Of a stretch of 34,187 bases of DNA, positions 6,877-15,030 are shown in pieces. Both the position numbers and the translations under genes were made by a program. The stretch's first letter is position 1. The number at the start of each line of letters is the position of its first letter. The DNA lies in the NCBI GenBank assembly GCA_045536155.1, contig JAZSMZ010000023.1, positions 1 through 34,187 of the forward strand. Reading direction: 5' to 3'. The stretch is from JAZQNC01 sp045536155 (lineage in GTDB: Bacteria; Bacillota; Clostridia; Oscillospirales; CAG-272). The notes under the pieces are model-generated. The model worked only from the letters and a program-made list of their open reading frames with translations. It ran no database searches and had not been told where the DNA came from.

Positions 6877-8718
6877 TTATTTCTTCTTCTTTGCCTGATC
6901 CTTGAGTCGAAGCTCGGTGTTGAGTATGCGCTTGCGGATACGGATGTTCTTGGGAGTAACCTCGATAAGCTCATCGTCAGCGATGAATTCGATTGCCTCT
7001 TCAAGGCTCATCTTGACGGGGGTGACGAGGCGGAGCGCTTCGTCGGCACCTGTTGAGCGGATTGCGGTGAGATGCTTTGCCTTGCAGACGTTGACTGCTA
7101 TATCCATTGCCTTGGGGCATTCACCGACGACCATTCCCTCGTAAACGGGGGTTTGAGCACCGATAAAGAGGGCACCGCGGTCCTGCGCGTTAAAGCAGCC
7201 GTAGGAGGTCGATTCGCCTGCCTCGGATGCAACGAGGGATCCGGTGAAGCGTGTGGTGATATCGCCCTTCCAGGGCTCGTATCCCGCGAAAATGGTATTG
7301 ATGATACCGTCGCCGTGTGTATCGGTCAGAAATTCGCTTCTGTAACCGAACAGACAGCGGGAGGGAATCTTGTATTCTATTCTCATGCGGGTACCGTGGA
7401 TGTCCATTTTTATAAGCTCGCCCTTGCGTGAGCCGAGCTTTTCAACGACAGCACCGGTATACATATCGGGCACATCGAGTATAACCGTTTCAACGGGCTC
7501 GCAGAGCTGACCGTCAATCTCGCAGGTGAGAACTCGGGGAGTGGAGCAGGCAAGCTCAAAGCCTTCGCGGCGCATTGTCTCGATAAGAACGGAAAGGTGC
7601 ATTTCGCCGCGTCCTGCCACCTTGAAGCTGTCGGTGGTGTCACCGTCGGATACTCGGAGGGAAACGTCGCGGAGCAGCTCCTTGTAAAGGCGCTCGCGAA
7701 GCTGACGGGAGGTTACGTATTTGCCGTCCTGACCTGCAAAGGGGCTGTCATTAACAGAGAAGGTCATTTCGATGGTAGGCTCGCCGATCTGAACGAAGGG
7801 AAGGGGTTCCGATACGGTGATGTCGGTCAGAGTGTCGCCGATGTTGATGTTTTCAGCGCCCGAGAAACCTACAATGTCGCCCACGGTCGCGCTCTGAAGC
7901 TGTGCACGTCCGAGACCGTCAAAAGAATAAAGGGAAACGACCTTGGTGCGGGTATGCTGAGAGGGATCGTGGTAGTTTACTACCATAACGTCCTGACCCT
8001 GCTTTACCGTTCCGCGGTCAACGCGTCCGATGCCGATACGTCCTACGTATTCGCTGTAATCGATAGAGGAAACGAGGATCTGGAGGGGCTCATCTGGTTC
8101 GCCGACGGGCGCGGGAATATATTCGAGGATGGTATCGAAAAGAGGACGAAGATCCTCACCTTTCTGGTAGGGAGAAAGAGAAGCGGTGCCGTCGCGCCCG
8201 GAGCAGAAGAGCATGGGACTGTCGAGCTGATCGCCTGTTGCATCAAGCTCCAAAAGAAGCTCAAGAACTTCCTCTTCAACCTCTTCGGGACGGGCATCGG
8301 GCTTGTCTATTTTATTGAGAACAACGATAACGCGATGTCCCTGCTCAAGTGCCTTTTGCAAAACGAAGCGAGTCTGGGGCATGGGTCCCTCTGCGGCGTC
8401 AACCAAAAGGATAACACCGTTAACCATTTTCAGAATACGTTCAACCTCACCCGAAAAGTCGGCGTGGCCGGGGGTGTCGATGATGTTGATCTTGACGCCG
8501 TCGGGATGATCATCATTTGCATAGTGAACAGCGGTATTCTTTGCAAGAATAGTAATTCCGCGCTCGCGCTCGAGGGGATTGGAGTCCATTACGCATTCCT
8601 GCGTGACTTGATTGTCGCGGTAAACACCGCCCTGCTTTAACATGTTGTCAACGAGAGTTGTTTTACCGTGGTCAACGTGAGCGATGATGGCAATATTGCG
8701 TAAATTTTCGCGTATCAA
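6877..8718 (-). CDS. typA: Ribosome-associated translational GTPase TypA/BipA
   Basis: 613 residues, full length. The G domain shows G1 AHVDHGKT (13-20), G2 in RERGITI, G3 DTPGH (81-85) and G4 NKID (135-138). Then come the EF-G-like beta-barrel (SSIDYSEYVGRIGIGRVDRG), domain III and the C-terminal domain specific to TypA (KGDITTRFTGSLVASEAGES). TypA is a ribosome-binding GTPase linked to stress and low-temperature adaptation and subunit assembly. The start is TTG at 8718: the SD AAGAGG (8728-8733) lies 9 bases upstream and no ATG is near, and the N-terminus then matches the family. A consensus promoter lies at 8769-8797. Confidence 0.97.
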   Translation of the reverse strand: MIRENLRNIAIIAHVDHGKTTLVDNMLKQGGVYRDNQVTQECVMDSNPLERERGITILAKNTAVHYANDDHPDGVKINIIDTPGHADFSGEVERILKMVNGVILLVDAAEGPMPQTRFVLQKALEQGHRVIVVLNKIDKPDARPEEVEEEVLELLLELDATGDQLDSPMLFCSGRDGTASLSPYQKGEDLRPLFDTILEYIPAPVGEPDEPLQILVSSIDYSEYVGRIGIGRVDRGTVKQGQDVMVVNYHDPSQHTRTKVVSLYSFDGLGRAQLQSATVGDIVGFSGAENINIGDTLTDITVSEPLPFVQIGEPTIEMTFSVNDSPFAGQDGKYVTSRQLRERLYKELLRDVSLRVSDGDTTDSFKVAGRGEMHLSVLIETMRREGFELACSTPRVLTCEIDGQLCEPVETVILDVPDMYTGAVVEKLGSRKGELIKMDIHGTRMRIEYKIPSRCLFGYRSEFLTDTHGDGIINTIFAGYEPWKGDITTRFTGSLVASEAGESTSYGCFNAQDRGALFIGAQTPVYEGMVVGECPKAMDIAVNVCKAKHLTAIRSTGADEALRLVTPVKMSLEEAIEFIADDELIEVTPKNIRIRKRILNTELRLKDQAKKKK

Positions 8719-8768
8719 TGAATTATACCTCTTTATCTGTCGTATAGTGTAATTTTTAACAATTAATT

Positions 8769-8797
8769 ATTATAACACTTATAATTTTGAGTGTCAA
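8769..8797 (-). promoter_or_regulatory. Consensus sigma-A promoter of typA
   Basis: On the minus strand TTGACA (8792-8797) and TATAAT (8769-8774) are 17 bases apart, both perfect. The interval to the divergent promoter at 8908 is AT-rich and shows no gene. Confidence 0.9.
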
Positions 8798-8907
8798 TAG
8801 AATAATGTTAATAATAACATAAAAATGTGCGTATTTTGAAATATCTGCTTTTACTGCAATTTTTCACAGAAAATCAAAATAAAATTCATCGAAAAAAATA
8901 TTCTTAC

Positions 8908-8936
8908 TTGACAGCTTTTGCGAAATATTGTATAAT
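8908..8936 (+). promoter_or_regulatory. Consensus sigma-A promoter of the DUF1846 gene
   Basis: TTGACA (8908-8913) and TATAAT (8931-8936) are 17 bases apart. Because the -10 element lies here, coding cannot begin at the in-frame TTG at 8928. Confidence 0.9.
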
Positions 8937-8999
8937 AAAAAAAGTATGTTATTTGACGGTGTTTCTCGGCAAATTTCAATGTCTTCGGAGGCAAATAAA

Positions 9000-10490
9000 G
9001 TGGTTACGCACGGTTTCGACAACGAAAGATATATAAAGGCGCAAAAGGAAAAGATATCCGAGCGCATCAAGATGTTCGGCGGCAAGCTGTATCTCGAATT
9101 CGGGGGCAAGCTTTTCGACGATTATCACGCGTCCCGTGTACTTCCGGGCTTCAGACCCGATTCAAAAATAAAAATGCTGCAGAGCATGACCGATGACGTC
9201 GAGATCGTTATCGTCATCAATGCCGGCGACATTGAAAACAACCGTATGAGAGGTGATATCGGCATTACATACGACGCCGACGTTTTACGCCTTATCGATG
9301 CTTTCCGCTCGCTCGGATTTTACATCGGTGCCGTTGTAATCGCTCAGTATGCAGGTCAGCATTCGGCAGACGTATTCAAAAACAAGCTTGAAATGTCGGG
9401 CATGAGAGTGTATCTGCACTATCCCATCGAGGGATATCCGCTCTGCATTGATAAAATTGCAAGTCCCGAGGGATTCGGCAAAAACGACTATATCGAAACA
9501 ACACGTCCGCTTGTTGTTATTACAGCTCCCGGCCCGGGCAGCGGCAAGATGGCAACCTGCCTTTCCCAGCTTTACCACGAAAATCTTCGCGGAGTCAAGT
9601 CGGGATATGCCAAATACGAGACCTTCCCCGTATGGAATCTGCCTTTAAAGCATCCCGTAAATCTGGCGTATGAGGCGGCAACGGCCAATCTCAATGACGT
9701 CAATATGATCGACCCCTATCACTACGATGCATATCAGACGATGTCGGTCAACTATAACCGCGATATCGAAATTTTCCCCGTACTGCGTAACCTTATAAGC
9801 ACGATAAACGGCGGCAAATGTCCCTATCTTTCGCCTACCGATATGGGCGTAAATATGGCGGGATACTGCATTACCGATGATGAGCTTGTGTGCAAGGCAT
9901 CTTGCGATGAGATCATCCGCCGCTATTTCAATACCCTTTGCGATAAGAGAAAGGGAAGAACTGATAATGCCGCGGTAGAAAAGCTTGAAATACTTATGAA
10001 GCAGGCAGGCATTTCGGTTGACGACCGTCCCGTTGTATCTGCCGCACTTTCCAGATCGGCCGAGGTCAATAATACCCCTGCGGTGGCAATCGAGCTGCCC
10101 GACGGACGAATCGTTACAGGCAAAACGTCCGATCTTCTGGGTCCCGCATCTGCGGCATTGCTCAACGCAGTTAAAGCAATGGAGCATCTTGAGAAAAAGA
10201 CCCACCTTATCAGCCCCGAAACCATCGAGCCCATTCAGGAGCTTAAGACAAAGATACTCGGCAACCGTAATCCCCGACTCCATTCGGACGAGGTTCTGCT
10301 TGCCCTCTCAATTTCGGCATCGCAGAGCGATATCGCGCGCCGTGCGATGAACCATCTCAGCTCTCTTCGCGGATGCGAGGCACATTCAACCGTGATTCTG
10401 TCTCAGGCAGACGAGGATGTCTACCGCAAGCTCGGTATCCATCTCACCTGCGAGCCGCAGTACGATTCGAAGTCGCTCTTCCATAAGTGA
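9000..10490 (+). CDS. DUF1846 family protein
   Basis: 496 residues from GTG at 9000. The start is set by CGGAGG (8986-8991) 8 bases upstream and by the family N-terminus GFDNERYIKAQKEKISERI. The sequence carries the typical DUF1846 blocks: LYLEFGGKLFDDYHASRVLP, VEIVIVINAGDIENNRMRG, GDIGITYD, and a phosphate-loop-like ITAPGPGSGKMATCLSQLY at about 176-196, followed by HPVNLAYEAATANLNDVNMI. The family is common in Firmicutes and has solved structures, but its reaction is not established. It is a single-gene transcription unit with its own promoter and terminator. Confidence 0.93.
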   Translation: MVTHGFDNERYIKAQKEKISERIKMFGGKLYLEFGGKLFDDYHASRVLPGFRPDSKIKMLQSMTDDVEIVIVINAGDIENNRMRGDIGITYDADVLRLIDAFRSLGFYIGAVVIAQYAGQHSADVFKNKLEMSGMRVYLHYPIEGYPLCIDKIASPEGFGKNDYIETTRPLVVITAPGPGSGKMATCLSQLYHENLRGVKSGYAKYETFPVWNLPLKHPVNLAYEAATANLNDVNMIDPYHYDAYQTMSVNYNRDIEIFPVLRNLISTINGGKCPYLSPTDMGVNMAGYCITDDELVCKASCDEIIRRYFNTLCDKRKGRTDNAAVEKLEILMKQAGISVDDRPVVSAALSRSAEVNNTPAVAIELPDGRIVTGKTSDLLGPASAALLNAVKAMEHLEKKTHLISPETIEPIQELKTKILGNRNPRLHSDEVLLALSISASQSDIARRAMNHLSSLRGCEAHSTVILSQADEDVYRKLGIHLTCEPQYDSKSLFHK

Positions 10491-10505
10491 TAATAAGTAA
10501 CTTAA

Positions 10506-10537
10506 AAACAGCAGGTGTCATCTACCTGCTGTTTTTT
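10506..10537 (+). terminator. Intrinsic terminator of the DUF1846 gene
   Basis: AAACAGCAGGT (10506-10516) pairs with ACCTGCTGTTT (10524-10534), with a T6 run. It begins 15 bases after the stop. Confidence 0.92.
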
Positions 10538-10575
10538 ATATTGAATAATGGATTTCCATAAGGATTTCCAATAAT

Positions 10576-10610
10576 GAAAGAAAAGCAGGCATAATGCCTG
10601 CTTTTCTTTC
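10576..10610. terminator. Long perfect hairpin, terminator of the convergent aldolase gene
   Basis: A 16-bp perfect inverted repeat (10576-10591 with 10595-10610) has a 3-base loop. Both arms carry A-rich or T-rich ends, so it can stop transcription from either side. It lies 29 bases beyond the aldolase stop. Confidence 0.8.
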
Positions 10611-10639
10611 CAGCTCAAAAGCGTCTCGCTTTTGAGGTT

Positions 10640-11638
10640 TTATACATACCAAAGTGCGAGGTAATCGTCAACGATTGCCTTCATCTTGCCGTAGATGATG
10701 TCGCTGCGGTATTTTTCGGTGAAGAAGCCGATGTTGATCTTGTCGCCTGTTCTGCACTTTTCGGTGAGATAGCCTTCTGCGATAAGGGCATCAACCATCT
10801 TTTCGCCTGCAACCTTGGAAGCGTTCTTTACAAGGGATTCGAAAAGCACGGGCGAGCTGTCGCGCTCGAGTGCGGTCCAGATGTTAACCTTGCAAATACC
10901 GTCCGAATAGAGCTTTGCAACCTGGTCGTTGGTTACGCTCGAGGTACCGTGGAGCACGATGTTTGCACCGATTTCCTTCTTTATATCGCGCGCGATATCG
11001 CCGTGATATTTGAGCTCCTTGCCGGTTGCGCGATGCTCGGTGCCGAGGTTGGCAACAATCATGTCAACGCCGGTCTCGTCGAAGTATCTCTTGGCCTTTT
11101 CGGGAGTGGTAAGGTCGTTGTGCTGCGAGCCTGTTGCATCAACGATCTCGTCGCAAGCGCCCTCGATAACGATCTTGCCGCGGTTCTTTTTGACGAACTC
11201 TGCGGTAAGCTTGATATTTTCATCAAAGGGAAGGGCAGATGCATCAAACATGATGGAGGAATAAGCGCTGAGATCGCCGCTGTGAAGCTCTGCATCAGAG
11301 TCGAACTGAACGTGGTCGAGGTGGATGAGCACGTCGACATTGTCGTAAAGGCATCCCTCATCCGCAAATGCGTGGATATCGTCTAAAAAGAGCTTGAGTC
11401 CGGTCTTCCAATCCTCCGATGCGGAGTAATTGGGAGCCTGGGAGCGGTGAGAGTAGTTTACGGTGATAGCGATGCTGATCGGAATTCTCTTGCCGGTCTT
11501 TTTAGCATATTCGCTGCAGGAAGCTAAAATAGCTTCGGTAGTGGTCTGGTTTTCGGTGCAGATGCAGGGGATTACCCAGCCCTGTTTTGCGGCATAGGCA
11601 TATACCTCTTTGACCTGCTCATATTTTGTAATGATCAT
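10640..11638 (-). CDS. Class II (zinc) fructose-bisphosphate-aldolase-family protein
   Basis: 332 residues of the class II aldolase superfamily, which cleaves or joins phosphorylated ketoses at a zinc site. Visible marks: HLDH (106-109) with the catalytic Asp and a zinc His, FDAS (131-134), the metal-site Glu in VIEG (159), zinc His in NLGTEHR (202) and NIVLHGTSS (230), and the phosphate-loop KVNIWTA. The usual GGSG after the last His reads GTSS, and the sequence is divergent, so the substrate may not be fructose-1,6-bisphosphate. The fucose-isomerase-like gene just upstream on the same strand suggests one sugar pathway. No SD lies in the 12 bases before the ATG; an AAAGGA sits beyond a 31-base hairpin (11651-11681). 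Confidence 0.85.
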   Translation of the reverse strand: MIITKYEQVKEVYAYAAKQGWVIPCICTENQTTTEAILASCSEYAKKTGKRIPISIAITVNYSHRSQAPNYSASEDWKTGLKLFLDDIHAFADEGCLYDNVDVLIHLDHVQFDSDAELHSGDLSAYSSIMFDASALPFDENIKLTAEFVKKNRGKIVIEGACDEIVDATGSQHNDLTTPEKAKRYFDETGVDMIVANLGTEHRATGKELKYHGDIARDIKKEIGANIVLHGTSSVTNDQVAKLYSDGICKVNIWTALERDSSPVLFESLVKNASKVAGEKMVDALIAEGYLTEKCRTGDKINIGFFTEKYRSDIIYGKMKAIVDDYLALWYV

Positions 11639-11650
11639 TTTACGCAGTTA

Positions 11651-11681
11651 CACGCATCTGCCGTTTTCGGGCAGATGCGTG
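11651..11681 (-). other. Hairpin between a distant SD and the aldolase start codon
   Basis: On the minus strand CACGCATCTGCC pairs with GGCAGATGCGTG (12 bp, 7-base loop). AAAGGA (11684-11689) ends two bases before the stem, and the aldolase ATG (11638) begins 12 bases after it. Looping out the stem would give an effective spacing of about 14 bases. There is no T-run, so it does not look like a terminator. It could also stabilise or process the bicistronic mRNA. Confidence 0.6.
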
Positions 11682-11728
11682 AATCCTTTCTGATGTTAAT
11701 TGATTATTGTCGGTGATGTCGGTTGTCT

Positions 11729-13123
11729 TCAGCCGTCGATGTCGATCATCTCATAGCCGAGATATGTATTGAATGCTTCGTCGAGGATGTTTTTCATGTG
11801 ACCCATACCAACGGTGGTGTGGTGCTTGAAACCGCCGCGAGCGAGCTTGAGAAGCTTGTTCTGGAGATCCGGGATCTCAGCAACGCCGCCGCATCCGAAG
11901 AATTCCTTTTCAATGGGCTCGCCGGTGAACTTGGCTTCGCTGGTGTAGATCTTGAGCTTGCCGTCTTCGGTGAAGCAGTTGCACATGGTCATATCAAATG
12001 CAGCGATACGGCCTTCGTTGCTTCCCCATCCGCTTCCGGGATCGCCCTTTGCGAACATCTTGTGCTCGGTTACGGTTCCGGGGCCTTCCATAAGGGTCTG
12101 TGCAACAGGTCCGCAGTGGAAGAGGATGACCTTGTTTTCGTCATCGCCGTAGTTGTTGTTCCAGTCGAGGCAGGCGGGGGGCTTTTCGCTTGCGAGTGCC
12201 ATTGCTCTCATGCAGACAGCGGAGCAGAGGTCGATCTCGCAGGATGCAACGATTCCTCTGTCGTTGAGCTCGGAGAGGAGAACGCAGGGGCAAACGCGGA
12301 GGATGGTCTCCATCTCGTTCCAGCAGCGGAGAGTGATTGCATCGAGGTGATAATTTTCTATGTATTCGTCTATTACAACGGAGATCTTGGCAAGAGTGAG
12401 CTTGTTTCTTTCGGGAACCTTTGTAAAGTTGGTGTAGCTTTCAAGGCGTTTAACCTTTGCGATAACCTTTTCATCATCGTCTGCCTTCTGATTTACGAAG
12501 AAGATGAGCTCGGAAAGGTCAAAGGACTCAACGTTGATGCCGTATCTCTGCATGGTAAGCTCGTCGAAACGAACGGTCTTGAATGCGGTGGTTCTTGCAC
12601 CGATGCAGCCGAGGTTGAATCTCTTCATGCCCTTGACAACGCGGCAGATAGCAGCGAAATCGCGGAGATTTTCCTGGAACTGTTCGCTTAAGGGATGAAC
12701 AACGTGGGGCTTCATTACGGTGAAGGGGATCTTGTACTGATAGAAAACGTCGGTAACAGAGAATTTACCGCAGAAAGCGTCGCGGCGATGCTTGAAATCC
12801 ATCTTGCCGATCTCATCGGGATATGCCTGCATAAGAATCGGAACGCCTGCATCCTGCAATGCGGTTACAGCACCGTTTTCGTCAACGAAAATGGGCATGC
12901 AGAGGATAACGCCGTCATATTCGCCCTCGTGGGACTTGAGCCAGTCGTGATACAAAAGACCTTCGTCACGTGTCTCAACTGCGCCGTAGCGAGTTGCGTC
13001 TTTGTCCATAATGAGATATTCGTGGCCTGCGTCGGTAACTGCCTTGACCATATCCTCACGGGCACCTTCGATAAGCTCTGCGGGCATAAATCCGCGGTTT
13101 CCGAAATACAAAGCAAATTTCAT
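11729..13123 (-). CDS. L-fucose/L-arabinose isomerase family protein
   Basis: 464 residues of the family that interconverts aldoses and ketoses with a divalent metal. Likely metal ligands are Glu in CWNEME (about 270), Asp in CEIDL (298) and a His in KHHTTVGMGH (434-442), matching the Glu/Asp/His set of fucose isomerase. The N-terminal Rossmann-like part ends in YDGVILCMPIFVDENG. It is shorter than classical FucI (about 590), so it belongs to the compact subgroup that also includes isomerases for other six-carbon sugars. AAAGGAGA lies 8 bases before the ATG. The substrate is open; with the downstream aldolase it probably forms a short catabolic operon. No kinase is in the window. Confidence 0.85.
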   Translation of the reverse strand: MKFALYFGNRGFMPAELIEGAREDMVKAVTDAGHEYLIMDKDATRYGAVETRDEGLLYHDWLKSHEGEYDGVILCMPIFVDENGAVTALQDAGVPILMQAYPDEIGKMDFKHRRDAFCGKFSVTDVFYQYKIPFTVMKPHVVHPLSEQFQENLRDFAAICRVVKGMKRFNLGCIGARTTAFKTVRFDELTMQRYGINVESFDLSELIFFVNQKADDDEKVIAKVKRLESYTNFTKVPERNKLTLAKISVVIDEYIENYHLDAITLRCWNEMETILRVCPCVLLSELNDRGIVASCEIDLCSAVCMRAMALASEKPPACLDWNNNYGDDENKVILFHCGPVAQTLMEGPGTVTEHKMFAKGDPGSGWGSNEGRIAAFDMTMCNCFTEDGKLKIYTSEAKFTGEPIEKEFFGCGGVAEIPDLQNKLLKLARGGFKHHTTVGMGHMKNILDEAFNTYLGYEMIDIDG

Positions 13124-13310
13124 TTGTTTGTTCTCCTTTAAAGTAAAATTAACTTATAATCTTATTATGCTGATATACTTATTTTAATACGATTTTGTGA
13201 ATAAATTAGTAATACATTAGAAATAATTTAGCAAATTTGATCTTTTTTTGTTGCGGCGTGTATATGGCGGGGCAAAAAGGGGAAGCGGGTATAAATATTT
13301 CTTTTTGTTA
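13124..13310. other. AT-rich intergenic region
   Basis: It separates the isomerase gene (minus strand) from the tRNA promoter (plus strand). No ORF, repeat or clear minus-strand promoter for the isomerase operon was found; several weak TA-rich hexamers exist but none with a good -35 at the right distance. Confidence 0.5.
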
Positions 13311-13339
13311 TTGACAAAAAATAAAAAATATGCTATAAT
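13311..13339 (+). promoter_or_regulatory. Consensus sigma-A promoter of tRNA-Leu
   Basis: TTGACA (13311-13316) and TATAAT (13334-13339) are spaced 17 bases with a TGC extended -10. The mature tRNA begins 28 bases after the -10. Confidence 0.92.
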
Positions 13340-13367
13340 CTTTTAGCGGTCAAAAAGACTGATATAT

Positions 13368-13454
13368 GCGGGTATGGCGGAACTGGCAGACGCGCTAGAT
13401 TCAGGTTCTAGTGGGGGCAACTTCGTGCAGGTTCAATTCCTGTTACCCGCACCA
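13368..13454 (+). tRNA. tRNA-Leu (anticodon CAG)
   Basis: 87 bases including the encoded CCA. The acceptor arm GCGGGTA pairs with TACCCGC, with discriminator A. The anticodon stem CTAGA/TCTAG holds the loop TTCAGGT, so the anticodon is CAG, reading CUG. A long variable arm (class II tRNA) and the T-loop TTCAATT are present. Confidence 0.97.
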
Positions 13455-13496
13455 GCGGCAAGTTGCCGCCCCCAATTATCGGGTGGCGACAGAAAT

Positions 13497-13536
13497 AATC
13501 CGAACCTTATCACACGATGGTGGGGTTCGGATTTTT
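13497..13536 (+). terminator. Intrinsic terminator of tRNA-Leu
   Basis: AATCCGAACC (13497-13506) pairs with GGTTCGGATT (13524-13533), followed by T. A smaller hairpin, GCGGC/GCCGC (13455-13469), lies directly after the CCA and could mark the processing site. Confidence 0.85.
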
Positions 13537-13572
13537 TGTCGGTATACATTTTCGAAATAACACAAAAAGCAG

Positions 13573-13601
13573 TTGATTATCACGAAAAAGTGTGATATAA
13601 T
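13573..13601 (+). promoter_or_regulatory. Sigma-A promoter of the 13645 gene
   Basis: TTGATT (13573-13578) and TATAAT (13596-13601) are 17 bases apart with a TGA extended -10. It shows that coding starts downstream, at 13645. Confidence 0.82.
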
Positions 13602-13644
13602 TACTGTAATTACTGTAAATATCAATAAGATAGGGGAATTACTC

Positions 13645-14832
13645 ATGATTTCTGATATGAATGTCAATATTTCTCATGCACTCTACTATTCCTCGGGAAG
13701 TTGTAATTCTGGCACTGCCTTTGTAAATCAGATCAAAAAGCAGTTCAAGTGTGTCACAGTATATGATGACAACATCGAAAGCGATAAACCGCACATAAAG
13801 GATATGCAGATCGCACGCGATTTTTTGCGCGGCGGCGGGCAGACATATCGCGTACACCGTGTATTCCTTGACGATATCTGCCCCGATCTGAAGAGTGCCG
13901 GGATGGGCGCATTCTACACGATGGTGGCCTATTTTGAAGAATCGAGCATCATTTCGGTATCATTCCACTATGAAATGAAGCATATTAATTCGGACAAAGT
14001 AATTGCTCTGCGTCAGTCGGGCGTCAATGTTGAGTATAATTTTGGCGGCCAAAAGATGAGCTGCACTTCACTTGCCGAAATGATAAAAAGCAAATTAGGA
14101 CTGGCAGCGAATCTTGAGGTGAGCTATCTCTGCGAGGTAACCAAATTCGGTGATTGCCGCAATATCGAGAGCATCGAATCAGAGTATTCGAATCTTTTGT
14201 ATGGCTTGCTTACCGGTGACGAGGGATATACATTTGTCCCGCAGGATATGGTAAGGGATCGTCTTTCTACATGCTGGGGAAGCCGCAATTTCGTGCGTAT
14301 ATACGCGAGCAGACAGTCATTTTTATTCCTCAATTTGCTTGATACGCCAAATCAGATCGACTATCTCAAGCGCCAGCACCAGTACGGCACAGACATATAC
14401 GGCGGAATAAACCCGTATTTCGAGCTGAGAGAGTGTCCGTTGACGGTTAACCACGGAATACTATTTTCGGTTGAGTTTGTAATGATATTGAGAGCGCTTA
14501 TCAACGATATCCTTTCTTTTCAGACAGAGTATAAGAAAAGAAAATTCCTCTCCTATTACAAAAGAATAAGTGAGACAAGAAACTACCGCCGCAGGATAAT
14601 TCAAGTGCTTGAACGTGTTGAACAGACACAGATTGCCGAAATAGGTGAGCTCAGCGCCGTGCTCGTTACAAGCCAGCACATAGCACCTATCGTTGAACAG
14701 GTAAAATATTTGCTTGAACTTCTGGAGGGCGATCTCAGCCTTATCTATTCGGAAAGAAATAATGCACTTGTCACCGTGCTCACCGTTTTGGGACTTTTGC
14801 TCGCCGTATGGCAGGTAATTCTTGCGTTCTGA
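13645..14832 (+). CDS. Unknown protein with a single C-terminal membrane anchor
   Basis: 395 residues from the ATG at 13645, chosen because AGGGGA (13632-13637) lies 7 bases upstream and the promoter excludes earlier starts. There is no signal peptide. A large soluble part (1 to about 365) begins with ISHALYYSSGSCNSGTAFVN; a helical, charged segment at about 290-365 (TEYKKRKFLSYYKRISETRN and QVLERVEQTQIAEIGELSAV) looks coiled-coil-prone. The end is one hydrophobic helix (about 371-393, LVTVLTVLGLLLAVWQVILA), so most of the protein should face the cytoplasm. I do not recognise the family; the helix-then-terminal-anchor layout loosely recalls CorA or DUF155 proteins but no diagnostic motif was found. 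Confidence 0.8.
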   Translation: MISDMNVNISHALYYSSGSCNSGTAFVNQIKKQFKCVTVYDDNIESDKPHIKDMQIARDFLRGGGQTYRVHRVFLDDICPDLKSAGMGAFYTMVAYFEESSIISVSFHYEMKHINSDKVIALRQSGVNVEYNFGGQKMSCTSLAEMIKSKLGLAANLEVSYLCEVTKFGDCRNIESIESEYSNLLYGLLTGDEGYTFVPQDMVRDRLSTCWGSRNFVRIYASRQSFLFLNLLDTPNQIDYLKRQHQYGTDIYGGINPYFELRECPLTVNHGILFSVEFVMILRALINDILSFQTEYKKRKFLSYYKRISETRNYRRRIIQVLERVEQTQIAEIGELSAVLVTSQHIAPIVEQVKYLLELLEGDLSLIYSERNNALVTVLTVLGLLLAVWQVILAF

Positions 14833-14891
14833 TAAAACTGTTAAAACTGTATTTTTATTCACTGTATCAATGTTTTTTTTGCAAAAAACTA

Positions 14892-14920
14892 TTGACAAAC
14901 TGATTAATCTAGCGTATAAT
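14892..14920 (+). promoter_or_regulatory. Consensus sigma-A promoter of the aromatic amino acid operon
   Basis: TTGACA (14892-14897) and TATAAT (14915-14920) are 17 bases apart. Transcription should begin near 14927, giving a leader of about 200 bases before the DAHP synthase gene. Confidence 0.92.
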
Positions 14921-14952
14921 GAACTAAAGCATTTTACAAAGGAGAAGCAGCC

Positions 14953-15030
14953 ATGACTTTTAATAAGTATTATTATTACTTTTATTATTTTGCCAAGGGC
15001 TGCCCGTCTTTTGTAAGATCCGATATATAA
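14953..15030 (+). CDS. Tyr/Phe-rich leader peptide (attenuator)
   Basis: A 25-codon ORF with a strong ribosome site, AAAGGAG (14938-14944), 8 bases before the ATG. It begins MTFNKYYYYFYYFAKG. Six of 25 codons are Tyr (four in a row at 14968-14979, two at 14983-14988) and four are Phe (14959, 14980, 14989, 15010). It ends at TAA 15028-15030, ahead of a terminator and of the DAHP synthase gene. The layout matches ribosome-stalling leader peptides such as pheL. Low charged tRNA-Tyr (or Phe) would stall the ribosome in the run and leave 14997-15014 free. The peptide itself probably has no function beyond being translated. Confidence 0.88.
   Translation: MTFNKYYYYFYYFAKGCPSFVRSDI

Noticed and set aside
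7597..8640. A 347-codon open frame on the plus strand opposite typA
   Set aside because: typA is certain on the other strand; the frame has no SD, promoter or recognisable domain and reflects codon bias of typA.
8928..8999. N-terminal extension of the DUF1846 protein from TTG 8928
   Set aside because: The promoter -10 element overlaps it; GTG 9000 has a strong SD and matches the family start.
9645..10283. A 212-codon frame opposite the DUF1846 gene, and similar frames opposite 428-1165 and 28477-29289
   Set aside because: All are mirror frames of confident genes with no independent signals.
11723..12691. A 322-codon open frame opposite the isomerase gene
   Set aside because: It is antisense to a clear enzyme and has a low-complexity composition without motifs.
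13368..13560. Integration site at the 3' end of tRNA-Leu
   Set aside because: No integrase nearby and no repeat of the tRNA end was found downstream.
13374..13595. An open frame beginning inside the tRNA-Leu gene
   Set aside because: It overlaps the tRNA and its terminator; it is an artefact of the tRNA sequence.
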